This document shows, piece by piece, positions 48,237 to 58,312 of a DNA stretch of 64,000 bases (positions are counted from its first letter, which is position 1; each line of letters starts with the position of its first letter). A program made the position numbers and the translations under genes. Below the pieces are notes generated by a model. That model saw nothing but the letters and a program-made list of their open reading frames with translations, was not told where the DNA came from and did not search any database. Origin of the DNA: Oligoflexales bacterium (GTDB lineage: Bacteria > Bdellovibrionota_B > Oligoflexia > Oligoflexales > RGVZ01); NCBI GenBank assembly GCA_947445775.1, contig CANFEB010000007.1, positions 1 to 64,000 on the forward strand, read 5' to 3'.

Positions 48237-48914
48237 GTGACTGTGACAACCAACGATCCAAATAGCGAATCAGCCAGCAAATCGGACTCAAACGACTCCA
48301 GCGGCTCTAATAGCTCTAATAGCTCCAACGACTGGGCAAAAATGAGCCCAGTTGAAATTGGCGAAAAGCTGTTTCAGTTGCGCGATTTCACACCGGTACC
48401 GCTGATTCTTCTGATGTTCATCGCGGCCAAGCCAACAGTTGCCTCGGCTACGTTAGGCTTGCTCGTCATTGCTTTCGGCGAATTGATCCGCATGTATGCC
48501 GTATCGTTTATCGGGGGCGTTTCCCGCACCCGGACGACCAGCACAAATCAGCGTTTGATCAGTGATGGCGCCTTCGGTATCGTGCGCAATCCGCTGTATG
48601 TGGGTAATTTTTTGGTCACCACCGGCGTGGCCATTTACTCTGGTTTGGTTTGGATCGTCATCCTGGCGGCTGCTGCCTTCGCATTCCAGTATTACTACAT
48701 CGTCAAATACGAAGAGTCGCTATTGCTGAAAAAATTCGGCGACGAATATGAAGCCTACCTCAAAAAAGTACCCGCATGGATCCCGGCCAAGGTTCCAGTT
48801 TTAGATGAACTGCCGTGGCCCGCGACATTTGTTCCGGCCATTCGCAGCGAAAAAAGAACCCTGACCGCCATCGCTGTCGTGATCCTGCTGCTAATGCTCC
48901 GGGCGTCGTCGTAA
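48237..48914 (+). CDS. Isoprenylcysteine carboxyl methyltransferase-family (ICMT/PEMT) membrane protein
   Basis: 'LISDGAFGIVRNPLYVGNFLVTTGVAIYSGL', 'EESLLLKKFGDEYEAYLKKVPAWIP'. Confidence 0.85.
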   Translation: MTVTTNDPNSESASKSDSNDSSGSNSSNSSNDWAKMSPVEIGEKLFQLRDFTPVPLILLMFIAAKPTVASATLGLLVIAFGELIRMYAVSFIGGVSRTRTTSTNQRLISDGAFGIVRNPLYVGNFLVTTGVAIYSGLVWIVILAAAAFAFQYYYIVKYEESLLLKKFGDEYEAYLKKVPAWIPAKVPVLDELPWPATFVPAIRSEKRTLTAIAVVILLLMLRASS

Positions 48915-48954
48915 CGGTTCAAGGATCTATGTTCAAAGGGGCGTCAGAGGGGCG

Positions 48955-49893
48955 TCAGAGGGTCGTCGTCGAAAAGGTCGGAGTGGGTCGACCTGACCTG
49001 ATTTGCTCGCGCAAAACCCGGTTCAGTCCTTCTTGCAAGGCGCTCGGCAAACGCTTCACTCGAATAGCAACGGAATCACGAACTGCAGTTGCCACCTGGG
49101 ACACGTCTCCGTCATGCCAGGCCAACAGGCGCGCCATGATTCCGGTGGAAACCTCATGGGGCTGTTCAACCAACACTGGCAGCAGCGGATCTATCGTCAA
49201 CAACGCATCCACCACCATAAATACAATCATGCGCGCAATTGCCAACGAAAGGCCTGGAGTCCCTGCGACCTTGTCCACTGCATCCAACAAAGCCTCGTCA
49301 TTAGTCATCCGAGAAATGTGGGTCGCACGCTCCATGGCAGCATTAAAAGAAATGTCATCGCACAATCCAAGGCTCCTCCAAATCCCGTGATTGGCCTTCA
49401 AATCGGGCGATAAGCTGGAAGCAGAATTTTTTTGAATCACCACCGTGGCATCTAACCGCACATCCAATTCGCCGTTCAGGCCCTGCGCCACTAGATCCAT
49501 CCCGGGAAGCACCGTCGGCGTCGATTCCTCATTAAGGAGAAATTGACTGACGATCGCAGTTAATTCAATCGTCGGGACCGCTTCGTCTTCAAGGCGCTTG
49601 CGTTCCTGACGCAAAACTTGAACTTTGGCGCGACGCCCCATTTTTTCCAAAGCCTCTTCGGCAATAGCCAGAGACTCAAGGCGCGACGGCGCACTGCGAA
49701 ATGCTGCGTGGGCGCAAATCAATCCAAGCCGAGGGGATACGGCCAGCAACATCTGTGCTGCAGCCAGAAGTTGGTCTACTTTGTATTCGCCGTCGGGAAT
49801 ATCTTGCAGTAAAGACACAATCCGCGATGCCAACAACTCGTCCGATGGGTCGGCAGCAAGCTGTTGCAACAAACTGGAAAGGCCTGGATACAA
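48955..49893 (-). CDS. Hypothetical protein
   Basis: 312-aa ORF upstream-adjacent to accC. Confidence 0.65.
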   Translation of the reverse strand: MYPGLSSLLQQLAADPSDELLASRIVSLLQDIPDGEYKVDQLLAAAQMLLAVSPRLGLICAHAAFRSAPSRLESLAIAEEALEKMGRRAKVQVLRQERKRLEDEAVPTIELTAIVSQFLLNEESTPTVLPGMDLVAQGLNGELDVRLDATVVIQKNSASSLSPDLKANHGIWRSLGLCDDISFNAAMERATHISRMTNDEALLDAVDKVAGTPGLSLAIARMIVFMVVDALLTIDPLLPVLVEQPHEVSTGIMARLLAWHDGDVSQVATAVRDSVAIRVKRLPSALQEGLNRVLREQIRSGRPTPTFSTTTL

Positions 49894-49914
49894 AATTTAA
49901 CCGCCCGTGGTAGA

Positions 49915-51261
49915 CTATTTGGTCGGTGACTGAAGAAACGTTTCGAGAAACTTTGTCGAAAAGTCCCCTTCAATGAATTTCGGGTCGTCAAGAACCTTCA
50001 AATGAAACGCGATATTCGTGCGGATCCCGTCAACCTTCATCTCGCGAAGGGCGCGGCGCATTCTGGCCAGCGCCTCGGTGCGATCGCTTCCAAAGGTTAT
50101 CAATTTAGCAATCATGGAATCGTAAAGCGAAGGCACGGTGTAACCAGCGTACACCATGCTGTCGATGCGAATTCCTGGGCCACCTGGCTCGTGATAGGCC
50201 GTGATTTTTCCAGGCCAGGGAGCAAACGTCGACGGGTCTTCAGCATTGATCCGGCACTCGATGGCATGACCGGAAAATTTTACTTCGCGGACGGCAGCGG
50301 AGAGTTCATGCCCCATGGCAATTCTGATCTGTTCCTTCACGATGTCCACGCCCGTGATGAATTCTGTCACCGGATGTTCAACCTGAACACGGGTGTTCAC
50401 TTCCATGAAATAGAACTGACCGTCTTCATCGAGCAAAAATTCTACGGTACCCAAAGACTCGTAGCCAACAGTTTTTGCGAGCTTGATCGCCGTCGTGCCG
50501 ATGGACTCACGCTGAGCCTTGCTCAACACGGGGCAGGGTGCCTCTTCGATCAACTTCTGGTGGCGGCGCTGGATGGAGCAATCACGCTCACCAAGATGGC
50601 GCACATTGCCATGCTCATCGGCGATCAGTTGAATTTCAACGTGACGTGGACGGGCGCAGTAGCGCTCCACAAAACAATCAGGATTGCCAAATCCATTGAG
50701 GGCTTCGACTTGGGCCAGCTGAAAAAGACGGATCAAGTCAGCCCCATCGCGGACGATCTTCATCCCGCGTCCACCGCCGCCAGCAGCGGCCTTGATGATC
50801 AGCGGGTAGCCAATCTCTTTGGCTATGGCTTGAATTTCGTCATCGGTCCGCACAACGCCACGACTTCCGGGCAGCATTGGGACTCCGGCCTTTTCAGCTA
50901 AAGCCCTTGCCGAGACCTTATTGCCAAGCGCTTGGATGTGTTCAGGCTTCGGCCCGATGAACTTGATGCCGTAGGCACGACAAACATTGGCAAACTCATA
51001 GTTTTCCGAAAGAAAACCATACCCAGGATGAATCGCGTCCACACCGGCCAGTTCCGCTGCGCTCATGACGCTTGGAATCGAAAGGTACGACTTGGGGCTT
51101 GGACCTGGTCCAATGCAGATGCTTTCATCAGCTAATTTGGCGTGAAGGCTGTCGCGGTCTGCGGTTGAATGCACCGCCACCGTACGCAAACCAAGCTCTT
51201 GGCAGGCGCGAATGATGCGGACTGCAATCTCGCCGCGATTGGCAATCAAAACCTTTTTCAT
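49915..51261 (-). CDS. accC: Acetyl-CoA carboxylase, biotin carboxylase subunit
   Basis: 'KKVLIANRGEIAVRIIRACQELGLRTVAVHS', 'AAAGGGGRGMKIV', 'EVNTRVQVEHPVTE'. Confidence 0.97.
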   Translation of the reverse strand: MKKVLIANRGEIAVRIIRACQELGLRTVAVHSTADRDSLHAKLADESICIGPGPSPKSYLSIPSVMSAAELAGVDAIHPGYGFLSENYEFANVCRAYGIKFIGPKPEHIQALGNKVSARALAEKAGVPMLPGSRGVVRTDDEIQAIAKEIGYPLIIKAAAGGGGRGMKIVRDGADLIRLFQLAQVEALNGFGNPDCFVERYCARPRHVEIQLIADEHGNVRHLGERDCSIQRRHQKLIEEAPCPVLSKAQRESIGTTAIKLAKTVGYESLGTVEFLLDEDGQFYFMEVNTRVQVEHPVTEFITGVDIVKEQIRIAMGHELSAAVREVKFSGHAIECRINAEDPSTFAPWPGKITAYHEPGGPGIRIDSMVYAGYTVPSLYDSMIAKLITFGSDRTEALARMRRALREMKVDGIRTNIAFHLKVLDDPKFIEGDFSTKFLETFLQSPTK

Positions 51262-51267
51262 AGGCGC

Positions 51268-51711
51268 CTACTCAACAATAAAAAGAGGCTGATCGAATTC
51301 CACGGGATGCTCGTTTTCCACGAGGATCTCACGAATGACTCCGTCCACTTCAGATTCGATCTCGTTCATGAGCTTCATGGCTTCGATGATGCACAAAACA
51401 TCTCCCTTTTTGACTCGTTGGCCGACACTGGCCAAGGCCGGGGAGCTAGGCTGTGAAGAGCGGTAGAACGTTCCGACAAAGGGGGACTTGATCATTTTAC
51501 CGCTGGCCGTCGCCGGGCGGACGGTTGGAGGCGTTTGATGTTGCGGGGTGGACAGCATGGACGTCATAGGCGCCATGTGCATCGGCATCGCCAATCCTGG
51601 CGCAGCAGGCGCCTTGATGGAGATCTCATTATGTTCGTCGGCGACGCTAAGTTCTTGCATCCCATGTTTGCGCATGAGTTCCATTAATTTTTCGATTTTT
51701 GCAAAATCCAT
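51268..51711 (-). CDS. accB: Acetyl-CoA carboxylase biotin carboxyl carrier protein
   Basis: 'KSPFVGTFYRSSQPSSPALASVGQRVKKGDVLCIIEAMKLMNEIESEVDG'. Confidence 0.96.
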   Translation of the reverse strand: MDFAKIEKLMELMRKHGMQELSVADEHNEISIKAPAAPGLAMPMHMAPMTSMLSTPQHQTPPTVRPATASGKMIKSPFVGTFYRSSQPSSPALASVGQRVKKGDVLCIIEAMKLMNEIESEVDGVIREILVENEHPVEFDQPLFIVE

Positions 51712-51756
51712 TTCAACATTATCCTTCAAAAGCGTTTTGGCTTGTGGAGTTGGTGA

Positions 51757-52317
51757 TTACCTGACTTTTTCGATGTAAGCGTTGGTGCGGGTGTCGATCT
51801 TCAACATGTCGCCCTGGCCGACGTGAAACGGCACCGTAACCACCAGACCGGTTTCCAGGGTCGCTGGCTTGCCGCCGCCGCCTGAGGTATCGCCTTTGAT
51901 GTTGGGTTGGGTTTCCACCACTTTCAGGATGGCAAAGTTTTCCACTTCAACCGCAACCGGACGCCCCCGATAAAACGTCACCATGACGACTGCGTTTTCG
52001 ATGATGTAGTAACGGCTGTCGCCGAGTTCTTCGCTCGTCAGGGTGTGCTGGTCGTACGTTCCGACATCCATGAAGGTATAGATGGAGCCGTCGTTGTACA
52101 GATACTGCATCTTGCGTGTTTCCACGTCGGGAATCGCAACCTTGTCACCAGACTTGAAGGTCACTTCAAGGACCTGCGCCGTTTCTAGATTTTTCAACTT
52201 AGTGCGGACAAACGCCGATCCCTTTCCGGGACTGACATGCTGGAAATCAACAATGACCCAGGCCTTGGCGTTGTATTCAATCTTTAGACCCTTGCGGAAT
52301 TCTGTCGTCGCGTACAT
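51757..52317 (-). CDS. efp: Elongation factor P
   Basis: 'MYATTEFRKGLKIEYNAKAWVIVDFQHVSPGKGSAFVRTKLKNLETAQVLEVTFKSGDKV'. Confidence 0.95.
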   Translation of the reverse strand: MYATTEFRKGLKIEYNAKAWVIVDFQHVSPGKGSAFVRTKLKNLETAQVLEVTFKSGDKVAIPDVETRKMQYLYNDGSIYTFMDVGTYDQHTLTSEELGDSRYYIIENAVVMVTFYRGRPVAVEVENFAILKVVETQPNIKGDTSGGGGKPATLETGLVVTVPFHVGQGDMLKIDTRTNAYIEKVR

Positions 52318-52374
52318 TTCATCCCCTGATTGCAAATAACATTGCGCCGACACTAACCCCGAAATAGCAGAAGT

Positions 52375-53097
52375 TCAATGGTCTTGAGCCGTTGAAGCAA
52401 GACTCTTGTGGCGCAGGATCCTCAGGAGGGGCCCACGAAAATGTGCAAGGTCAGCCCAACGCTCCCTCTGAACCCCCTGCCCCGGGGCTTTGATGTCTCT
52501 GCCTCCGGTTGCATGAATCACGTCGCCTCTGCCGTCTTCATGGCGCCGCTCAACCATCACCACATGCCCCTTGTAAACAAGCAAATCCCCAGGCTGAGCA
52601 GACTTCACCTCGGCCGGCAAAGTCAAAAATCCAAAATTCCGCGCCAGTCGCTCCGGAGACAATCCAACCATGTCGTTGGAGGTCAAATAGGGATGAGCAA
52701 CGCCTGCCCGCTCAAAAACAAGTTGGGTGAAATGGCTGCAATCGAGGCTGCAGCGCTGACACTCGGGACAGATGCGCAAGCGGCGGTCGGCTCCAGGCTT
52801 TTCAGTCTCCAGACACTGATTACATGCCGCACAATCGGTGGCAGTGCCCAGCTTGGCTCCGCCATACACATAAGACACGGACGCCTCTTCGAGCAGCTTT
52901 CTGGCTGCGCGGACGAGGTCCCTTTGTTTGCCGACAAGCTTGGTTCCAACGCGAATCTTTGGAATCCCGGAAGCTGCGGGCATGGTGGTCGAATTAGTCG
53001 AATTAGTCGAAGGGTTTGACGAAATGGCCCTCAAATTCACGGCCATCGCTGGCCATGCGATTATCCATAAGCAACTGATAATAATATTTTTTTTCAT
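52375..53097 (-). CDS. Secreted NlpC/P60-type peptidase with Cys-rich insertion
   Basis: Signal peptide; 'TDCAACNQCLETEKPGADRRLRICPECQRCSLDCSHFTQLVFERAGV', 'PGDLLVYKGHVVMVE', 'DVIHATGGRD'. Confidence 0.82.
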   Translation of the reverse strand: MKKNIIISCLWIIAWPAMAVNLRAISSNPSTNSTNSTTMPAASGIPKIRVGTKLVGKQRDLVRAARKLLEEASVSYVYGGAKLGTATDCAACNQCLETEKPGADRRLRICPECQRCSLDCSHFTQLVFERAGVAHPYLTSNDMVGLSPERLARNFGFLTLPAEVKSAQPGDLLVYKGHVVMVERRHEDGRGDVIHATGGRDIKAPGQGVQRERWADLAHFRGPLLRILRHKSLASTAQDH

Positions 53098-53187
53098 CGA
53101 TAGACAGAACCTTGTCAGATAAGGAGAATATTAGAGAGAATCATTCCGATCATACTACAGAAGCCCCACAAGCAACGGCACGTGAAT

Positions 53188-54705
53188 ATGGAACGCGAAC
53201 AACCCTATAGTTACCGCGAGCAAATCATCTGGGTCTTGGTGGTCGAGACCCTGATCGTTACGGGCCTGATTTTACTGGCAACGGGCTTTTGGTCATCGAT
53301 CTGCGGCAGCAACCTGCAATCCTGCTTTGCCAACGACTCCAGCTTTGGCCCCCTGACTTTCCTCGTTCTGTCCACGCTGCGACCGTTTGTGTTCACGCCA
53401 TTTTTCTTCATGGCCATGGTGGCAGGCCCCGCCTTCGGAACGCAAGCCGGCATTTTCTATACCCTCGTCGGAGGCCTTGGCTCCACCCTCCTCGTCGCGG
53501 CCATCGGCCGGACTCTGGGCACTCGCTTGGTCACCCCATGGATGACGGCCAACCTGCCTCAGACCCAAAAATTCCTGCAAATCCAAGACTACAAAATTGC
53601 CTTCTTCCTGCGCCTGGTGCCAATCGTGCCATTTGATCTGGCCTCACTATTTTTCGGTGCCTGGGGATTCCGCTGGCGCCACATTATCTGGACCACGCTG
53701 ATTGGCTCCTTGCCCGAGGCGTTTGTCTTTGTTCGCATGGCCTCCCCCACCGGCACGCTGACAGAAGCCGCCTTTGACACCATCGCCCTAATTGCCGTTG
53801 CCATCATCATGCCCTTATTGGCCGGGGAATTTCTCGCCCGCCGCAATGGCCGCAGCATGTGGCAGCAGGCCATTCTGGTCTACCGGGAGCTTCTGGCCGA
53901 AGTCCGTGCCAACAATCGCGTCAAACGCCGAGTCAATCTGAGCCCAGATCGGATCCCCGTCTTGTTGGTGCATGGATTCTTTTCATCTCGGCGTTCCATG
54001 GGAATCCTGGAACGCCAACTGACCCACCGTGGTTTTGACGTGATCTCCTTCAACCTGGGTGGCCTCTTGGGAACATTTTTCACGAGTTCCATTCTGGAAA
54101 CTGCCGAATTAATTGACGAAAAGGTTAAACGCCTAATCGACCGCCACGGGCTGAAACAAATCCACATCGTTGCCCATTCGAAGGGCGGCTTTGTCGCCCT
54201 GTGGTGGTTGCTAAAGTTGGGCGGTGACCGTTATTGCAAAAAACTTGTGACATTGGGGACCCCTTTTGCTGGCAGCCATCTGGTTTATTTGGCCTTGATC
54301 ACTCCTCTGGGCCTACTTTGGCGGGACATGTGGCAGATGCGGCCCGGATCAACTTTTTTGAAGCAATTACATCGCTCCACGATTCCCAATGGTCTGGATA
54401 TTTACTGCTTCCTTTCTAAACAGGACCGAGTTGCGAGCGCTACCGTCGGCCTTTATCAACCCTTGCCACCTTCACCCCACGTCCACGCTATTGTGATGAA
54501 CGACGTGACGCACTTCGAGTTTCTTTCCCGCCAGCATGTCGCCAACCGGATCGCTGCTATTTTGAATGGGAGCCAAGAAGCGCCAAGGGATTCTGGCGGT
54601 GGCAGTGAAACCAATGAAACCAACGAAACCAACGAAACCAACGAAACCAACGAAGGCAATGCCGCCCAAGCCACAGAAGAAAATGCCCACTTGCGGCAAG
54701 TTTGA
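53188..54705 (+). CDS. TVP38/TMEM64 (SNARE-associated/DedA-like) membrane domain fused to alpha/beta-hydrolase (lipase)
   Basis: 'GIFYTLVGGLGSTLLVAAIGRTLG...FFLRLVPIVPFDLASLFFGAWGFRWRHIIWTTLIGSLPEAF' then 'PVLLVHGFFSSRRSMGILERQL...IHIVAHSKGGFVALWWL...GTPFAGS'. Confidence 0.85.
   Translation: MEREQPYSYREQIIWVLVVETLIVTGLILLATGFWSSICGSNLQSCFANDSSFGPLTFLVLSTLRPFVFTPFFFMAMVAGPAFGTQAGIFYTLVGGLGSTLLVAAIGRTLGTRLVTPWMTANLPQTQKFLQIQDYKIAFFLRLVPIVPFDLASLFFGAWGFRWRHIIWTTLIGSLPEAFVFVRMASPTGTLTEAAFDTIALIAVAIIMPLLAGEFLARRNGRSMWQQAILVYRELLAEVRANNRVKRRVNLSPDRIPVLLVHGFFSSRRSMGILERQLTHRGFDVISFNLGGLLGTFFTSSILETAELIDEKVKRLIDRHGLKQIHIVAHSKGGFVALWWLLKLGGDRYCKKLVTLGTPFAGSHLVYLALITPLGLLWRDMWQMRPGSTFLKQLHRSTIPNGLDIYCFLSKQDRVASATVGLYQPLPPSPHVHAIVMNDVTHFEFLSRQHVANRIAAILNGSQEAPRDSGGGSETNETNETNETNETNEGNAAQATEENAHLRQV
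54607..54651. repeat. 9-bp tandem repeat (gaaaccaac)n, 5 copies, coding (ETN)n
   Basis: Direct reading. Confidence 0.98.
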
Positions 54706-54727
54706 ATTGGGTTCATTCTCATCGGTT

Positions 54728-55174
54728 ATGGAACGACAGCAGACAAAAATTAATGCTAGCCAATTAGCCCGCCTCCAAGGACTTTCCGCAGCGACGCGCG
54801 CCCAACTTGGAACCAGCGTCAAAGATCTGCGGATACCCGCGCGCCTGATCGTGGATTTCGACCCCTGGGCACTCAGCCTGGACATCACGGCCACTGCGAT
54901 TTCACAGGGCAGCCTCCACGCATTGATCGACCTTTCGAAATTGCCACCGGATACCTGTCGATTGCTGTCACCCGGTGATCTCTACCGCATCCAGTTTCAA
55001 ACAAAAGGCACATCGCCCTTCGTATTACCTCTTCTCACAGCACGCCTTGATCATATGGACGAATCCAACTTGCGCTTCAAATGGCTACTCAATCCAGTCG
55101 CTGAACGAGAATTCCAGAAATTTTTGCACCAGATCGCCGAACTAACCGGCCATGCGGGAGCGCACCAGTCGTGA
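54728..55174 (+). CDS. Hypothetical, PilZ-like beta-rich protein
   Basis: 'LRIPARLIVDFDPWALSLDITATAISQGSLHALIDLSKLPPDTCRLLSPGD'; ORF-track start 54566 runs through the repeat and is less likely. Confidence 0.55.
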   Translation: MERQQTKINASQLARLQGLSAATRAQLGTSVKDLRIPARLIVDFDPWALSLDITATAISQGSLHALIDLSKLPPDTCRLLSPGDLYRIQFQTKGTSPFVLPLLTARLDHMDESNLRFKWLLNPVAEREFQKFLHQIAELTGHAGAHQS

Positions 55175-56880
55175 CGCCAAAAAAGGCCGAAGCATCTCTT
55201 GAACATTTGCGCCGGGTGTTCACGGTACCTGAAGGCGAAAACTCAACTTTGGCCAACATCGACCGGGAAATATCGCGCAACCTCGCTGGATTTTTACGCG
55301 ATCATATCGTCAGTGAAGAACTAGCCCCCGTACAACTGGAACGGGATTTCCTGGAATCTACACTTCCGGAAGACCCCTGTTTTGTCTCCGAACAGGTCAA
55401 CTTCATCCTAGAAAAAGTCGTTGCCCACTCCGTCCATACGTCGTCTCCCGCGTTCATTGGACACATGACCTCGGCGATTCCGCACTTTATGTTGCCACTG
55501 GCAAAAATCATGTTCGCGCTAAACCAGAACACTGTGAAAATCGAAACATCAAAGGCATTCACGCCTTTGGAATCGCAAGTTTTAGGAATCTTACACCGCC
55601 TTATCTACGGTCGTGCGCCTGGATTTGACGACAAGTTTTACCGCAAATGGATTCAAGACCGCGAGCATGCTCTCGGCGTATTTTGTTCCGGTGGAACCGT
55701 CGCCAACTTGACGGGACTTTGGGTGGCGCGCAACCGCCTGCTTGCCCAGCGCGATGATTTTGCCGGAGTCGCCGAAGACGGCGTCATGGCGGGCATGCGT
55801 GCGTGGGGCTACGACAACCTCGCCATCATGGTCAGTAAACGTGGCCACTATTCACTCACGAAATCTTGCGATGTTTTGGGGCTCGGAAAACGCAATCTCA
55901 TTTTAGTCGACACGGTCAACCACCGGATCGACATCGATGATTTGCGCCGTAAGATCGCCGCTGAAAGAGCCCGGCGCACCGGCATCATCGCGCTCGTTGG
56001 AATCGCAGGAACCACCGAGACAGGCCACGTTGATCCATTGGACGAGATGGCCAATATTGCTGCTGAAAACAAGATCCACTTTCATGTTGATGGTGCTTGG
56101 GGGACTCCCACCCAATTTTCAGACCGCTACCGAGGACTCCTCAAAGGCATCGAACGCGCTGACTCGGTGACCATCGATGCCCACAAACAACTTTACGTCC
56201 CAGTCGGTGCCGGAATGACGCTATTCAAAGACCCGGCAGCACTCGACTCGGTGGAACACACCGCGCAGTACATAATCCGGAAAGGATCGCGCGACCTGGG
56301 CAAGCATACGCTAGAGGGTTCGCGTCCGGGCATGGCGATGCTGGTCCATTCAGGCCTGCATGTCCTGGGGCGCAGAGGCTACGAAATGCTTATCGACCTC
56401 GGCATTGGCAAGGCTGGTCAATTTGCGAAAATGATTAAGACGGCCCCTGATTTCGAATTGACCACGGAACCGGAATTGAACCTGCTGACCTATCGCTACG
56501 TTCCGGAGTTCGCATCCACAGCCATGCAGATCTTGCAAGCCTCACAGGCCCCATGGCAAGCCTCACAGGCCCCAGGACAGGCCTCAGAACAGGCCGCCCA
56601 AAATGCCCTCACAAGGATCAATGACGCACTCAGTGATTTGACCGGGCAGATTCAAAAAACTCAGCGAGCCAACGGCAAAACATTTGTCTCACGAACCCGA
56701 TTTGAATTGCCGCAACACCACAACGTCCCCTGCACGGTGTTTCGTGTAATTTTAGCCAATCCCCTCACCACGCGCCAAATCCTCGGCGAAATCCTCAAAG
56801 AACAACGGGAAATTGCGGTAAAATTGTTGGAAGGGCCTATGGGCCGAAAACTTCGCGCTGCATGCACGGCCAAAAATTAA
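55171..56880 (+). CDS. panP: PLP-dependent decarboxylase, PanP-like aspartate 1-decarboxylase / glutamate decarboxylase family
   Basis: 'VFTVPEGENSTLANIDREISRNLAGFLRDHIV', 'FIGHMTSAIPHFMLPLAKIMFALNQNTVKIETSKAFTPLESQVLGILHRLIYG', 'GVFCSGGTVANLTGLWVARN', 'SVTIDAHKQLYVP'. Confidence 0.8.
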   Translation: MTPKKAEASLEHLRRVFTVPEGENSTLANIDREISRNLAGFLRDHIVSEELAPVQLERDFLESTLPEDPCFVSEQVNFILEKVVAHSVHTSSPAFIGHMTSAIPHFMLPLAKIMFALNQNTVKIETSKAFTPLESQVLGILHRLIYGRAPGFDDKFYRKWIQDREHALGVFCSGGTVANLTGLWVARNRLLAQRDDFAGVAEDGVMAGMRAWGYDNLAIMVSKRGHYSLTKSCDVLGLGKRNLILVDTVNHRIDIDDLRRKIAAERARRTGIIALVGIAGTTETGHVDPLDEMANIAAENKIHFHVDGAWGTPTQFSDRYRGLLKGIERADSVTIDAHKQLYVPVGAGMTLFKDPAALDSVEHTAQYIIRKGSRDLGKHTLEGSRPGMAMLVHSGLHVLGRRGYEMLIDLGIGKAGQFAKMIKTAPDFELTTEPELNLLTYRYVPEFASTAMQILQASQAPWQASQAPGQASEQAAQNALTRINDALSDLTGQIQKTQRANGKTFVSRTRFELPQHHNVPCTVFRVILANPLTTRQILGEILKEQREIAVKLLEGPMGRKLRAACTAKN

Positions 56881-56913
56881 TCAAATGGTCTGAACAAGTT
56901 TTGGAGTTTCACC

Positions 56914-58299
56914 GTGCCAATCAACATGAAGCAAATTGAACCGCCGAAACAAAATACAAATTCTAGTTCCGGCACTGAAAAAAAACTTATCAAAAATTTG
57001 CGGATTTTAACCAGCGATAAACTCGCCGGCCCCAACGCTAGCCCCAACACAGGTACTGTCAGGGTCGTTCACGGCGATTTGCTGGTCACGGGTAACCGCG
57101 TCACTGAATTGGTCCTAGGCGGATCCACGCATGACGCAGACAGTGTGATCGACGGCAAAGGATTCCTGGCCATTCCCGGCCTGATCAATTGTCACACCCA
57201 TGCGCCCATGGGATTTTTCCGGGGCCTCGGCCACGGCCGAACGAACATGATCGAAGAATTTCTTTTTCCGGCAGAAAAATCTCTCACCGCCGAATTGCTG
57301 GAACCCCTTTCGTGGTCTTATCTCGTAACCAGTTTACGCGCTGGGGTCACCTGCATTGCCGACCATTACTACATGATCCACGGTGTGGGCCAAGCTCTTG
57401 AACGGTTGGGAATGCGCGGATTTATTGGCGAGACCATTGCCGATCTTGGCGGGGCATTTCCAGGGTGGGAATCGTGGACCAAGGCACGCGATGCAGTTGA
57501 ATCATGGAATTTTTCCAGCCTCGTCCGCCCGGTGATTGCCCCCCACGCCGCCGACACGGTGTCATCAAAAATGTTGCGCGAAGCCGCTCAATTCGCCCGT
57601 AAAAACAGCCTGACCCTGCACATGCACCTAAGCCAAACAAAGGGTGAACTTCAGCGCGTGCGCATTCAAGACGGCATGACTCCCGTGCAAAAGGCCTTCG
57701 CCTGTGAGGCCCTGTGGGACCGGACACTTGCTGTTCACATGGTCTCGGCGCGGGAGGCGGACTTTGCAGAGCTGCGAACATCTGGAGCGACTGCAGTCAT
57801 CTGCCCGACATCGCAAATCATTTACGAACATCTTGCACCGCTTGAACATGTCGCCGCATCGGGAGTCCATTGGGCAACCGCCACGGATTGCGCTGCTTCC
57901 AACGACGGGGCAGACGTTCTCGCCGATTGCAAATTGCTGGGGCTAATGGCCCGGGATCGGAAAATCAACAGCGATACTTTTGAGCCGAAAAACTTACTGG
58001 CCAGCGTGACCACCACGCCTGCGCGTGCTCTGGGCATGTCTGGGCAACTTGGCGTTATCCAGGCGGGGTCCTTGGCGGACATTGTGTTTCTTCGTGACGA
58101 CCTTTCTATGCGTCCGGCATTCGATGATCTGCGAAATCTGATTTACTCAGCCGGGTCGAGTGGCGTAGAACACGTCATGATCGACGGGCACTGGCGCCTG
58201 TGGCGGCGCGAATTGTGTGGTGTGGATGAACAGCAACTCTCCGGTGAATTTGAATCTGCGGTGAGTGAAATCATGCGGCGCACTGGTCTGAATCAGTGA
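56914..58299 (+). CDS. Amidohydrolase (MtaD/SAH deaminase-like)
   Basis: 'FLAIPGLINCHTHAPMGFFRGLG', 'HMHLSQTKGE', 'WATATDCAASNDGADVLADCKL'. Confidence 0.85.
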   Translation: MPINMKQIEPPKQNTNSSSGTEKKLIKNLRILTSDKLAGPNASPNTGTVRVVHGDLLVTGNRVTELVLGGSTHDADSVIDGKGFLAIPGLINCHTHAPMGFFRGLGHGRTNMIEEFLFPAEKSLTAELLEPLSWSYLVTSLRAGVTCIADHYYMIHGVGQALERLGMRGFIGETIADLGGAFPGWESWTKARDAVESWNFSSLVRPVIAPHAADTVSSKMLREAAQFARKNSLTLHMHLSQTKGELQRVRIQDGMTPVQKAFACEALWDRTLAVHMVSAREADFAELRTSGATAVICPTSQIIYEHLAPLEHVAASGVHWATATDCAASNDGADVLADCKLLGLMARDRKINSDTFEPKNLLASVTTTPARALGMSGQLGVIQAGSLADIVFLRDDLSMRPAFDDLRNLIYSAGSSGVEHVMIDGHWRLWRRELCGVDEQQLSGEFESAVSEIMRRTGLNQ

Positions 58300-58312
58300 G
58301 GGAAGGATTTAT

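Noticed and set aside
50002-50901. 299-aa plus-strand ORF opposite accC
   Set aside because: Antisense shadow of accC.
54566-54727. Upstream extension of the PilZ-like ORF giving (PTK)n
   Set aside because: Alternate frame of the (ETN)n repeat; downstream ATG at 54728 is more plausible.
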